Origin: Paraburkholderia bannensis NBRC 103871
GTDB lineage: Bacteria; Pseudomonadota; Gammaproteobacteria; Burkholderiales; Burkholderiaceae
Direction of reading: 5' to 3'
DNA: 34,648 nucleotides
NCBI RefSeq assembly: GCF_000685015.1
Contig: NZ_BAYA01000054.1
Coordinates: 1 to 34,648 of the forward strand
The notes under the pieces were generated by a model. It saw only the letters and a program-made list of their open reading frames with translations, was not told where the DNA came from and ran no database searches. Made by a program: the position numbers and the translations under genes. Each line of letters begins with the position of its first letter. Position 1 is the first letter of the stretch. This document shows, piece after piece, positions 16,166 to 23,681 of the stretch.

Positions 16166-16193
16166 CAAACCGATCGCCCAGGAGACACGCAAC

Positions 16194-17978
16194 ATGGCAC
16201 ACACGCCCGCTCGCCGTCTGCGCAGCCAGGAATGGTTCGACGATCCCTCGCACGCGGACATGACCGCGCTCTACGTCGAGCGCTTCATGAACTACGGCCT
16301 CACGCGCGAGGAACTGCAATCCGGGCGGCCGATCATCGGCATCGCGCAGACGGGCAGCGATCTCGCGCCCTGCAACCGCCATCACATCGCGCTCGCCGAA
16401 CGCGTGAAGGCGGGCATACGCGACGCGGGCGGCATTCCCATGGAGTTTCCCGTGCATCCTCTTGCGGAGCAGAGCCGCCGCCCGACCGCCGCGCTCGACC
16501 GCAATCTTGCCTATCTGGGCCTCGTGGAGATCCTGCATGGCTTTCCGCTCGACGGCGTTGTGCTGACCACGGGCTGCGACAAGACCACGCCCGCCTGCCT
16601 GATGGCGGCGGCCACTGTCGACCTGCCGGCCATCGTGCTGTCGGGCGGCCCGATGCTCGACGGCTGGTACGAAGGCAAGCGCGTCGGCTCGGGCACCGTC
16701 ATCTGGCACGCGCGCAACCTGCTGGCGGCAGGCGAGATCGACTACGAGGGTTTCATGGCGCTGACCACGGCGTCGTCGCCGTCGATCGGCCACTGCAACA
16801 CCATGGGCACGGCGCTGTCGATGAACTGCCTGGCCGAAGCGCTGGGCATGTCGCTGCCCGGCTGCGCGAGCATTCCGGCCGCGTATCGCGAGCGAGGGCA
16901 GATGGCCTATGTCACCGGCAAGCGCGCCGTCGACCTGGTGCGCGATGACGTGCGGCCGTCGCGCATCATGACGCGCGCGGCGTTCGAAAATGCCATCGTG
17001 GTGGCGTCCGCGCTGGGCGCATCGACCAACTGCCCGCCGCACCTCGTTGCGATTGCGCGGCACATGGGCGTGGATCTGACGCTCGACGACTGGCAGCGCT
17101 ACGGCGAGCAGGTGCCGCTGCTCGCGAACACGATGCCGGCGGGCGAATACCTGGGCGAGAGTTTTCATCGCGCTGGCGGCGTGCCCGCCGTGCTGCGCGA
17201 ACTCGATCGCGCGGGGCTCATACAGCGCGATTGCGCGACGGTGTCGGGCCGCACGACCGGCGAGATTGCCGATGCAGCGCCCGCAGCGGATCGTGACGTG
17301 ATCCGCACGTGCGATGCGCCGCTCATGCACGGCGCGGGATTCATCGTGCTGTCGGGCAACTTCTTCGACAGCGCCATCATGAAGATGTCGGTGGTGGGCG
17401 AGGCGTTCCGCAAGACCTATTTGAGCGAACCGGGCGCGGAAAACAGCTTCGAGGCGCGCGCCATCGTGTTCGACGGCCCTGAGGATTACCGCGCGCGGAT
17501 CAACGATCCCGCGCTCAATATCGACGAGCGCTGCATGCTGGTGATTCGCGGTTGCGGCACGGTGGGCTATCCTGGGAGCGCCGAAGTCGTGAACATGGCG
17601 CCGCCTGCGGAGATGATCCGGCGCGGCGTGACTTCGCTGCCCTGCATGGGCGACGGACGACAGAGCGGCACGTCGGCGAGTCCGTCGATTCTCAACATGT
17701 CGCCGGAAGCGGCGGTCGGCGGCGGCCTCGCGCTGCTGCGTACCGGCGATCGCATCAAGGTCGATCTCAACGCGCGACGCGTAGAAGTGCTGATCGATCC
17801 GGAAGAACTGGCAGGCCGCCGGGCACAAGCCGAATTCGCCGCGCCGCCGTCGCAGACGCCGTGGCAGGAACTGTATCGGCAGACCGTGGGCCAGCTTTCG
17901 ACGGGAGGATGCCTGGAGCCCGCTACGCTCTATCTGAAGGTGATCGAGGAGCGCGGCGAGCCGCGCCATTCGCATTGA
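16194..17978 (+). CDS. IlvD/Edd family sugar-acid dehydratase, D-xylonate dehydratase-like
   Basis: A protein of 594 aa of the IlvD/Edd family, which dehydrates sugar acids or dihydroxy acids using an iron-sulfur cluster and magnesium. The probable cluster cysteines lie in A-P-C-N-R, T-G-C-D-K-T-T-P and P-G-C-A-S-I. Other family blocks are G-H-C-N-T-M-G-T-A, L-S-G-N-F-F-D-S-A-I-M-K and G-D-G-R-Q-S-G-T-S-A-S-P-S-I-L-N. The overall text strongly resembles Caulobacter XylD (D-xylonate dehydratase) as remembered, starting with the R-S-Q-E-W-F-D-D-P motif. L-arabonate or D-fuconate dehydratase are alternatives. The start is supported by AGGAGA 8 bases upstream. A GntR-type operator precedes it. 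Other enzymes of the pathway are not in the window. Confidence 0.88.
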   Translation: MAHTPARRLRSQEWFDDPSHADMTALYVERFMNYGLTREELQSGRPIIGIAQTGSDLAPCNRHHIALAERVKAGIRDAGGIPMEFPVHPLAEQSRRPTAALDRNLAYLGLVEILHGFPLDGVVLTTGCDKTTPACLMAAATVDLPAIVLSGGPMLDGWYEGKRVGSGTVIWHARNLLAAGEIDYEGFMALTTASSPSIGHCNTMGTALSMNCLAEALGMSLPGCASIPAAYRERGQMAYVTGKRAVDLVRDDVRPSRIMTRAAFENAIVVASALGASTNCPPHLVAIARHMGVDLTLDDWQRYGEQVPLLANTMPAGEYLGESFHRAGGVPAVLRELDRAGLIQRDCATVSGRTTGEIADAAPAADRDVIRTCDAPLMHGAGFIVLSGNFFDSAIMKMSVVGEAFRKTYLSEPGAENSFEARAIVFDGPEDYRARINDPALNIDERCMLVIRGCGTVGYPGSAEVVNMAPPAEMIRRGVTSLPCMGDGRQSGTSASPSILNMSPEAAVGGGLALLRTGDRIKVDLNARRVEVLIDPEELAGRRAQAEFAAPPSQTPWQELYRQTVGQLSTGGCLEPATLYLKVIEERGEPRHSH

Positions 17979-18011
17979 ACTGCAGCATTGAACTGCGGCA
18001 TTGAACTGCGG
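17973..18011. repeat. Three tandem 13-bp repeats spanning the dehydratase stop codon
   Basis: The unit CATTGAACTGCGG occurs three times head to tail (17973-17985 with one mismatch, 17986-17998, 17999-18011). The first copy contains the TGA stop of the dehydratase. The array fills the gap to the convergent IclR gene, whose stop begins at 18015. It looks like a recent slippage duplication. Confidence 0.85.
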
Positions 18012-18014
18012 CGC

Positions 18015-18761
18015 TTAAAGCGTCTTGCCGATGCGGTGCGCCATCTCCACGACGGCAATTGCGATGCGCTTTTCTCGGCGCGCGTCGATGCGCTCCAGCG
18101 GCAGGCTGGTGCTGACCGCCACACGCTTGCCTAGCGCCGTTACGCCGACGAATGCCGCGAAACACGTGAGGCCTGCCGTGACCTCCTCGCGTTCGTGAGC
18201 GAGTCCTGAACGGCGGATCGCGGCGAGGGCCTGCAACAGGTCGGGCCGTCGCGTGATGGTCTGGCTCGTGATGGCGGCAAGCTGCTTCGGCAAGACTTGC
18301 GATACTTCGTCATCCGAAAGACTGGCGAGCAGCGCCTTGCCGAGCGCGCAGCAATGCGCAGGCAAACGCGAACCGAGATCGGAAATCAGCCGCACCGGCC
18401 GCGCCGGATCTTCGCGCGCGATATAGACCACTTCCGCGCCGTCGAGCACGGCAAGTTGCACGACCTCGTTGTGCGCGGCGACAAAATTTGCCGCTTCGTG
18501 GCGGAATGCCTCGTGCAACTGATCGTGGCGCACGTAAGCGCTGCCCAGCTCGAACAGCGTCACGCCGATGATGTAGCCGTCCGCACGTTTTTCGATCCAG
18601 CGTCGCCGCTCCAGCGAATCGAGCATCAGGTACAACGTGCTGCGTGACAGCCCCGTTTGCTCCGCGATGACAGCGGCGCGCACGGGCGCCTGCGCGTGTG
18701 CGAGCAAATCGAGAATGTCGTGGATGCGCTTGAGCGCGGGCACTTCGTACGCGGTGGACAT
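18015..18761 (-). CDS. IclR-family transcriptional regulator
   Basis: A protein of 248 aa. The N-terminal winged helix-turn-helix contains A-L-K-R-I-H-D-I-L-D-L-L and A-V-I-A-E-Q-T-G-L-S-R-S-T-L-Y-L-M-L-D-S-L. The C-terminal IclR effector domain has S-D-L-G-S-R-L-P-A-H-C-C-A-L-G-K-A-L-L-A, G-L-A-H-E-R-E-E-V-T-A-G-L-T-C-F-A-A and V-G-V-T-A-L-G-K-R-V-A-V-S-T-S-L-P. The start at 18761 (M-S-T-A-Y-E) is chosen by family length; an upstream in-frame ATG at 18824 would add 21 atypical residues. It converges on the dehydratase, so control of sugar-acid use is possible but unproven. Confidence 0.88.
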   Translation of the reverse strand: MSTAYEVPALKRIHDILDLLAHAQAPVRAAVIAEQTGLSRSTLYLMLDSLERRRWIEKRADGYIIGVTLFELGSAYVRHDQLHEAFRHEAANFVAAHNEVVQLAVLDGAEVVYIAREDPARPVRLISDLGSRLPAHCCALGKALLASLSDDEVSQVLPKQLAAITSQTITRRPDLLQALAAIRRSGLAHEREEVTAGLTCFAAFVGVTALGKRVAVSTSLPLERIDARREKRIAIAVVEMAHRIGKTL

Positions 18762-18875
18762 GGTCGGTCGATGTTCGAATCGCGGCTTCCAACAGGCTGG
18801 AAATACTAGCACCAGGTTGGACAACGCGTGCGGCCAGTCCGGCGAGCGATGCGCCCGGCTTTTAGCGCATGGCGC

Positions 18876-19109
18876 TCAGCGGTTGCCGTCGAGCAGGTCG
18901 TTGAGCAATTCGTCGAACGCCGCCTGGGCGTCTTCGAGTTCCTGCAAGGCGGCGTCGAAGGTTTGCAGCGCGAATTGCGACGGGCGGCCTTCGCCCTCGG
19001 GCGGGAATTGCGTCTGCAAGGACGTGAACGCCGACTTGACGCGTTGGGTGGCGTTCAGCACGCGATCCATGGCGGCCGCTTCTTCGGCTCGTGCCTGTTC
19101 TGGGGTCAT
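18876..19109 (-). CDS. Conserved hypothetical small helical protein (77 aa)
   Basis: A 77-residue acidic protein that looks entirely alpha-helical (M-T-P-E-Q-A-R-A-E-E-A-A-A-M-D at the start, L-Q-E-L-E-D-A-Q-A-A-F-D-E-L-L-N at the end) with a coiled-coil-like pattern and no membrane segment. GGAG lies 7 bases upstream of the ATG. It follows the Lrp/AsnC gene by 41 bases on the same strand and may be co-transcribed. No function is recognised. Confidence 0.7.
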   Translation of the reverse strand: MTPEQARAEEAAAMDRVLNATQRVKSAFTSLQTQFPPEGEGRPSQFALQTFDAALQELEDAQAAFDELLNDLLDGNR

Positions 19110-19150
19110 CTAAAGCTCCGGTTCAAAAAGGTAAGGGGGCGACGCCTTGC

Positions 19151-19615
19151 TCAAGGCAGCGGCAGTCCGCCCTCGGATTTCACTTCGCGCAGCGACAGCG
19201 CCGATTCCACCGACGTGACGCCCGGCAAGCTGCGCAGTTCGTCGCGCATGAAGGTGCCGTAATCGTCGAGATCGCGCGCGACGATCATCAAAATATAGTC
19301 TGCCGTGCCCGCAACGTTGTGGCACGAGAGAATCCGCTCGATGGCGCAGACTTCGCGCTCGAATCGGTCAGCCAGCGCGCGGTCGTGCACGGCGAAGCGC
19401 ACCGACACATAAGCGACCACGCCATAGCCAAGCGCGCGGCGCGACAGCATCGCGCGGTAACGCTCGATATAGCCGTCCTGCTCCAGCCGTTTGAGGCGGC
19501 GGGCGCAGGGCGTTTCGCTCAACCCGACCGTCTCCGCGAGGCGCGCATTGGGCATCCGGCCATCGGACTGCAAGGCGCCGAGGATGGCGCGATCGAGTTT
19601 GTCGAGATCGCTCAT
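19151..19615 (-). CDS. Lrp/AsnC-family transcriptional regulator
   Basis: A protein of 154 aa with the AsnC-type helix-turn-helix (L-D-R-A-I-L-G-A-L-Q-S-D-G-R-M, then L-A-E-T-V-G-L-S-E-T-P-C-A-R-R-L-K-R-L) and the RAM ligand domain (V-A-G-T-A-D-Y-I-L-M-I-V-A-R-D-L, L-P-G-V-T-S-V-E-S-A-L-S-L-R-E-V-K). It is transcribed divergently from a LysE-type exporter gene, an arrangement typical of amino-acid export control, so it probably senses an amino acid and regulates that exporter. The 138-base gap between them would hold the shared operator. Confidence 0.93.
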   Translation of the reverse strand: MSDLDKLDRAILGALQSDGRMPNARLAETVGLSETPCARRLKRLEQDGYIERYRAMLSRRALGYGVVAYVSVRFAVHDRALADRFEREVCAIERILSCHNVAGTADYILMIVARDLDDYGTFMRDELRSLPGVTSVESALSLREVKSEGGLPLP

Positions 19616-19753
19616 GCTGTGTGGAGTGCTTCTCCTGTTCGGATTCGGCTATTTTAGGTGATTCCACTCGCGATCGCTGATCGGCTCACTAAATACGCCA
19701 GAAATCGCTCCAGCTTTAGCGGCAACATAGAGCCTCTTCCAGCCGAGGCCATC

Positions 19754-20380
19754 ATGATTTCCGCCCACCTGATGTTGATGTTCATTGCCGCCCTGATCGT
19801 CGTCTGCGCACTGCCAGGGGCGGACATGGCGCTGGTCATGCAAACCAGCATGAGCCGCGGCGCGCGGCGCGGCTTTGCGGCGGCCTGCGGTCTTGGCCTT
19901 GCGCGCGCCACGCATGTGACGCTGTCGGCGTGCGGGCTCGCAGCGCTGCTGCACAACGCGCCCTGGCTCTACGAAGTCGTGCGCTACGCGGGCGCGCTCT
20001 ACCTCACGTATATCGCCGTGCAGATTTTCCGTGCGCCGGTGTTCGCCTTGCCGGAAGAGGCCGCGGTCGCTGCGCAGCGACCGATGCGCGCCGACTTCTT
20101 CAAGGGGCTGCTGACCAACCTGCTCAACCCGAAGGCGCTGCTGTTCTGCTCGGTGCTGCTGCCGCAGTTCATTCGCCCCGAACACGGCTCGGTCTGGTTG
20201 CAGGTGCTCGAACTGGGCATCGTGCTGGTAATCGTCTGCGCGCTGTTCGACGTGATCTATGTGCTGGGCGCGGCGCGCATCGCCGTCTGGCTGCGCCGTA
20301 GTCCGCTTGCGCAGACGGTGCAGAAGTGGGCGTTCTCTTGCGCGTTGATCGGATTCGCGGTGCGCCTCTCGCTCGACTGA
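19754..20380 (+). CDS. LysE/RhtB-family amino-acid exporter
   Basis: A protein of 208 aa with about six hydrophobic segments. The family signature P-G-A-D-M (residues 21-25, usually P-G-P) follows the first membrane segment, then G-A-R-R-G-F-A-A-A-C-G-L-G. The loop F-F-K-G-L-L-T-N-L-L-N-P-K-A-L-L-F (about 117-133) is a strong LysE/RhtB hallmark. It exports an amino acid across the inner membrane; the substrate cannot be told. The start at 19754 has GAGG 6 bases upstream; ORF extension to 19658 is not supported. It is divergent from the Lrp/AsnC regulator. Confidence 0.92.
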   Translation: MISAHLMLMFIAALIVVCALPGADMALVMQTSMSRGARRGFAAACGLGLARATHVTLSACGLAALLHNAPWLYEVVRYAGALYLTYIAVQIFRAPVFALPEEAAVAAQRPMRADFFKGLLTNLLNPKALLFCSVLLPQFIRPEHGSVWLQVLELGIVLVIVCALFDVIYVLGAARIAVWLRRSPLAQTVQKWAFSCALIGFAVRLSLD

Positions 20381-20395
20381 GCGCTTGCCCACAAC

Positions 20396-20429
20396 CGGCG
20401 GATCAAGGCCCGTGTGCCTCGATCCGCCG
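20396..20429. terminator. Hairpin terminator between convergent lysE-type and DUF1993 genes
   Basis: Arms CGGCGGATC (20396-20404) and GATCCGCCG (20421-20429) pair perfectly. Inside them AGGC (20406-20409) pairs with GCCT (20416-20419) around a 6-base loop, leaving one A/C mismatch. The gap is flanked by two converging genes, so it could act in both directions. There is no long T run. Confidence 0.65.
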
Positions 20430-20452
20430 CATCTCTTCTACGCTGTCTGGTC

Positions 20453-20959
20453 TTAACGAGCGCCCAGATAGTCGAGCTTGCCAAGCTCCACGCCGTTATG
20501 GCGCAGGATGTCGTAGGCCGTCGTCACGTGGAAGTAGAAGTTGGGCAGCACGAACGCCAGCAAATAGCTCTGGCCGGTGAATTCGATCGGCCCGGAGCGC
20601 ATCTTCAGCGTGATGCTCTTGTCTTCCGTGCCGTCGATCTGCTCGGGCTTGAACGTGTTCAGATAGTCGATCGTCTTCTGGATGCGCGTGTGCAGATCGT
20701 CGAAGCTCACTTCCACGTCATCGAACTTGGGCGCGTCGACGCCCGCCAGGCGCGCGGCGCAACCCTTGGCCGTGTCCGTAGCGATGTGAATTTGACGCGC
20801 GAGCGGCAGCATGTCGGGGAAAAGCCGTGCGCCGGTGAACACCGCAGGGTCGATCTGCTTCTCGGCGGCATGTGCCTGCGCCTTGCCGATGATGGTCTGC
20901 AAATTGGCGAGACCGCGCACGAGCACGGGCACCGAGGCTTGATACATGGTGATGGACAT
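20453..20959 (-). CDS. DUF1993 family protein
   Basis: A cytoplasmic protein of 168 aa, recognised as DUF1993 by M-S-I-T-M-Y-Q-A-S-V-P-V-L-V-R-G-L at the start, F-P-D-M-L-P-L-A-R-Q-I-H-I-A-T-D in the middle, and the end L-P-N-F-Y-F-H-V-T-T-A-Y-D-I-L-R-H-N-G-V. The family has a four-helix DinB-like look, but its function is unknown. GAGGAA upstream supports the start. It is monocistronic. Confidence 0.88.
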   Translation of the reverse strand: MSITMYQASVPVLVRGLANLQTIIGKAQAHAAEKQIDPAVFTGARLFPDMLPLARQIHIATDTAKGCAARLAGVDAPKFDDVEVSFDDLHTRIQKTIDYLNTFKPEQIDGTEDKSITLKMRSGPIEFTGQSYLLAFVLPNFYFHVTTAYDILRHNGVELGKLDYLGAR

Positions 20960-21451
20960 GGGGATTCCTCGTTTCCTTTAATGGGCACGCCGGGCTCCGG
21001 TTCGGAGCTGAGCGGGCGAGCCATTATGCGCCAACGGTTTTGCCGCCGCTATTGGCCGAACGGCTGATCTTGAGCGCAGTGCGCGGATCGAGGCGAGGCG
21101 TTGGCCGCAGCGCCGACCGTCAGTTTGGACAATCCCACCGACATCCCGCCGATACCGTCCCCCCAGCGTCATGACAATTGTGTTAAAGACCTGAAGCCGG
21201 GAGTCAATTGATTTGCATAGCGAAATAAAATTCCCGTTATCCTCCGGATGCTTAGATGCGCCGTGCCAATGACAGCGATTGGCGTGTGTCGTTGTATGCG
21301 GCGAATGAAACCCGCCAGACTGACTGCGCGCGAGCAGGGCGCCGTACCTCAGCCCTGGTGCAGTTTCTCCACGGCAAAATTCGAATGTGTTTTAATTAGC
21401 CAGCATTGACCATCTATTCAGCATCGTACGGCAGCGTACGGTGCACTTACC
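20960..21451. other. Long intergenic region without a convincing gene
   Basis: A 490-base gap between the divergent DUF1993 gene and the HNH-like protein gene. It includes an AT-rich stretch (21175-21235) with TAAAAT at 21226-21231 but no good -35 element. A hairpin (CGTACG-GCAG-CGTACG, 21425-21440) lies immediately upstream of the next ATG. A 47-codon ORF at 21256-21399 lacks a ribosome site and was not called. A small RNA cannot be excluded. Confidence 0.4.
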
Positions 21452-22051
21452 ATGAACGCAGAAATGGCAGAAAGCTGTCTGGCCGTGCGTCGCATGGCAA
21501 AAGGTGCGGCAAGCCGGAAGGCGCCGCACGCGCTGGGTGTGGCGCTGCACGGCATCGTGCTGGCGCTCGCCGTCGGCGGGGCAGTGCGCAGCGTGCCCGC
21601 CTGGGCGCAGGATCCGCGGCTGCTGGACGCGCGCGTCACGCAGGAGTCGGTGGCCGAGACCATCTGCCGCCCCGGTTACGCCGACACGGTGGCGCCGTCG
21701 TTCGACGCGGCGATGGCGCAGAAAGACCGCCTGCTTTCGGCGCGCGGCATCGACGCTGAAGACGGCGTCACCTACGCGCTCGACCGTCACGTGCCGATCG
21801 TGCTCGGCGGCTCGCCGGATGCTGTCGCGAATTTCGATCTGCTGCCGTGGGGCGGTCACGCCGGCGAGCGCCGCAAGTCGCTCCTCACGGTGCGGCTCAA
21901 GCGCTGTGTGTGCGCCGGCAGAATGTCGCTGGCGCAGGCTCAGGCGACGATCGCGGGCAACTGGTCGCGTCAGTATGACCAGCTCACGCGCATGCAATGT
22001 GGCACCGATATCGGCGACACCACATCCGCGAGTCGCGACGAAGGCCCTTAA
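21452..22051 (+). CDS. Secreted protein with a degenerate HNH-nuclease-like core
   Basis: A protein of 199 aa with a basic N terminus and a signal peptide ending at V-P-A-W-A-Q (about residue 52, unusually far in). The core reads D-R-H-V-P-I-V-L-G-G-S-P-D, N-F-D-L-L-P-W, E-R-R-K-S, L-K-R-C-V-C-A-G-R-M-S-L-A-Q-A-Q-A-T-I-A-G-N-W. It parallels a common uncharacterised secreted family with D-H-x-I-P-L-E-L-G-G, N-L-W-P-Q, R-K-D and V-C-x-G-x-x-L-x-x-A-Q motifs, which looks like an HNH nuclease fold. Here D-R-H replaces D-H, so activity is uncertain. The start is unclear: 21452, 21464 and 21494 are in frame and none has a good ribosome site. A hairpin sits directly upstream. Confidence 0.7.
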   Translation: MNAEMAESCLAVRRMAKGAASRKAPHALGVALHGIVLALAVGGAVRSVPAWAQDPRLLDARVTQESVAETICRPGYADTVAPSFDAAMAQKDRLLSARGIDAEDGVTYALDRHVPIVLGGSPDAVANFDLLPWGGHAGERRKSLLTVRLKRCVCAGRMSLAQAQATIAGNWSRQYDQLTRMQCGTDIGDTTSASRDEGP

Positions 22052-22102
22052 AGCCGTCCCTTGTTTATTTGCCGCCGGGTTTTCGCGCCAATGCCGTTGC
22101 AC

Positions 22103-22133
22103 GGGCATGCGCGTTGCGCGCAGCAACATGCCC
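22103..22133. repeat. Bulged hairpin after the HNH-like gene
   Basis: GGGCAT (22103-22108) and GTTGC (22113-22117) pair with GCAAC (22123-22127) and ATGCCC (22128-22133), leaving a 4-base bulge on the left arm. It lies about 50 bases after the stop of the upstream gene and could act as its terminator, but no T run follows. Confidence 0.35.
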
Positions 22134-22232
22134 AATGCCAGACAAACTCGCCGAAACTCGACAATTTGACGCAGTGCGGACGCAGCCAAATCGGTCTACT
22201 CTGACGTATATCAATAAGAAGGAGTGAGCGAA

Positions 22233-22370
22233 ATGTTGGCGTCCGGTCTTTCGATATTCTTGCTGGTTTCGGCAGCCTTGCTTGGCCAGTCGTACTGGAT
22301 GCGCGCCAGCGCGCGCGCGAAACTGCAACCCGTGCGCGTGCGGTTCAACCGTGAGCGCGACTACCGGTAG
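22233..22370 (+). CDS. Small single-pass membrane peptide (45 aa)
   Basis: A short ORF of 45 codons with AAGGAG 9 bases before the ATG, the best ribosome site in this neighbourhood. The product has one hydrophobic helix (residues 2-19, L-A-S-G-L-S-I-F-L-L-V-S-A-A-L-L-G) and then a strongly basic tail (R-A-S-A-R-A-K, R-V-R-F-N-R-E-R-D-Y-R). It ends 6 bases before the RRM-like gene at 22377, which has no good ribosome site of its own, so translational coupling is likely. Function is unknown. Short length makes this less certain than longer genes. Confidence 0.6.
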   Translation: MLASGLSIFLLVSAALLGQSYWMRASARAKLQPVRVRFNRERDYR

Positions 22371-22376
22371 ATCCTT

Positions 22377-22652
22377 ATGCACCTGACTGTCTGGAATGTC
22401 CCCGAAACCTGCAGCGAGCAGGAAGTGCACGATTTTTTCAAGCGTGAACTCGGACACTACGCCAAGGGAGTCAAGGTGTACGACGTGGGCACGTCTAATG
22501 CCCACGCGGATCTCGAACTCGATTCAGACGTGCCCTATGTGGGCGAAGCCGTTGCCCGCGAATTGCAGACCCGGCATCTCGCGGGTGTCGCACTGCGCGT
22601 GAGCGCTCCGCCGTTCGATAGAGAAGAGCCTGAAGTGCGCCGTCCTACTTGA
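22377..22652 (+). CDS. Small RRM-like putative RNA-binding protein (91 aa)
   Basis: A protein of 91 aa starting M-H-L-T-V-W-N-V-P-E-T-C-S-E-Q-E-V-H-D-F-F-K-R-E-L, which is the first strand (RNP2-like) and first helix of an RNA recognition motif. Strands V-K-V-Y-D-V and A-H-A-D-L-E-L, a helix (Y-V-G-E-A-V-A-R-E-L-Q), and a last strand (V-A-L-R-V-S-A) follow. The RNP1 aromatic residues are not conserved. It follows the 45-residue membrane peptide by 6 bases, and the pair probably forms a two-gene operon. The nadE gene converges 17 bases downstream. Confidence 0.75.
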   Translation: MHLTVWNVPETCSEQEVHDFFKRELGHYAKGVKVYDVGTSNAHADLELDSDVPYVGEAVARELQTRHLAGVALRVSAPPFDREEPEVRRPT

Positions 22653-22669
22653 TGCTTTTGCGCCTGCGT

Positions 22670-23542
22670 CTATGCCGCAACGTGTGGCATCGCTTCCCAG
22701 GGCGTGTAGGGCAACGCCCGCTTGTGCCGGGTCGCATCGAAACTGCGCAGGATCGTCGCGCACGCGTGAGCGCTCACTGGCTTGCCTTCCAGAAAATCGT
22801 CGATTTCCTCGTAGCTGACGCCGTAAGCGTCCTCGTCGGGCCTTAGCGGGCGCAGTGTTTCGAGGTCAGCGGTCGGCGTTTTTTCCACGAGGCGCTGCGG
22901 CACGCCAAGATGCCGCGCAAGCGCGCGCACGCGCCGCTTCGTCAGGCCGGCCAGCGGCAGCACGTCCGCGCCGCCGTCGCCGAACTTCGTAAAGAACCCC
23001 ATCAGCGATTCCGCTGCGTGATCCGTGCCGATCACGAGCCCGCGCCGCGCGCCCGCGACCGCGTATTGCGCGATCATCCGTTCGCGCGCCTTGATGTTGC
23101 CGAGCACGAAGTCCTGCTGGGCTGCCTGTTCGAACGCCAGCCCGCCCGCCGTAAGCGAGGCGAGCATTGCGTCGGCGGCTGGGGCGATATCCACGCTCAG
23201 GACTTCGTCCGGCTGAATGAAGCCGAGCGCCGCCGCCGCGTCTTCCTCATCGCGCTGCGCGCCGTAGGGCAGGCGCATGGCGATGAAGCGTGCATGATGG
23301 CCCTGCTCGCGCAGCGCCTCGACGGCCAGTTGTGCGAGACGTCCCGCCGTCGTCGAATCCACGCCGCCGCTGATGCCGAGCACGAGCGTGTGCAGGCCGC
23401 TCTTGCGCAGGCTGTCGGCAAGAAAGGCGACGCGCCGGTCGATCTCATCCGGCGCATAAAACGCTGCGGCGACGTTCAGTTCGGCGGCAATTTCGTGCTG
23501 GCGGGCATGCTGGGTGTGCGATTCCGACGTTGAGGTGTTCAT
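22670..23542 (-). CDS. nadE: Ammonia-dependent NAD+ synthetase
   Basis: A protein of 290 aa that makes NAD+ from nicotinic acid adenine dinucleotide, ATP and ammonia, the last step of NAD synthesis. The ATP-pyrophosphatase P-loop L-G-I-S-G-G-V-D-S-T-T lies at residues 55-65. Further signatures are M-R-L-P-Y-G-A-Q-R-D-E, D-F-V-L-G-N-I-K-A-R-E-R-M, V-I-G-T-D-H-A-A-E-S-L-M-G-F-F-T-K-F-G-D-G-G-A-D-V-L-P-L-A-G-L-T-K and the P-T-A-D-L-E end block. There is no N-terminal nitrilase domain, so ammonia rather than glutamine is the nitrogen donor. The start at 23542 (M-N-T-S-T-S) fits family length; the frame remains open upstream but that part is not family-like. Confidence 0.96.
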   Translation of the reverse strand: MNTSTSESHTQHARQHEIAAELNVAAAFYAPDEIDRRVAFLADSLRKSGLHTLVLGISGGVDSTTAGRLAQLAVEALREQGHHARFIAMRLPYGAQRDEEDAAAALGFIQPDEVLSVDIAPAADAMLASLTAGGLAFEQAAQQDFVLGNIKARERMIAQYAVAGARRGLVIGTDHAAESLMGFFTKFGDGGADVLPLAGLTKRRVRALARHLGVPQRLVEKTPTADLETLRPLRPDEDAYGVSYEEIDDFLEGKPVSAHACATILRSFDATRHKRALPYTPWEAMPHVAA

Positions 23543-23681
23543 TGGACTTTCTCGCTCGTGAGAGGGGGCTTGTCCGGCCACGCAGCGCTGCGTCGACGAT
23601 GTCTGGTTTAATGTCAGACGATCCGGGCGCGCAACTTGCAGCGCGCCCGATATCAGAAAACGCATAACAGCCGGATTGACG

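Noticed and set aside
16134..17975. Long minus-strand frame opposite the dehydratase
   Set aside because: Same codon-bias shadow; composition is dominated by Arg and His and the opposite strand encodes a clear IlvD/Edd protein.
17973..18011. CRISPR-like array
   Set aside because: The repeats are contiguous 13-mers without spacers, and only three copies exist.
21256..21399. 47-codon ORF in the long intergenic gap
   Set aside because: No ribosome site, no hydrophobic or family-like pattern, and atypical composition.
22166..22202. TTGACG and TACTCT as a promoter for the 45-residue peptide gene
   Set aside because: The spacer would be 25 bases, too long for sigma-70.
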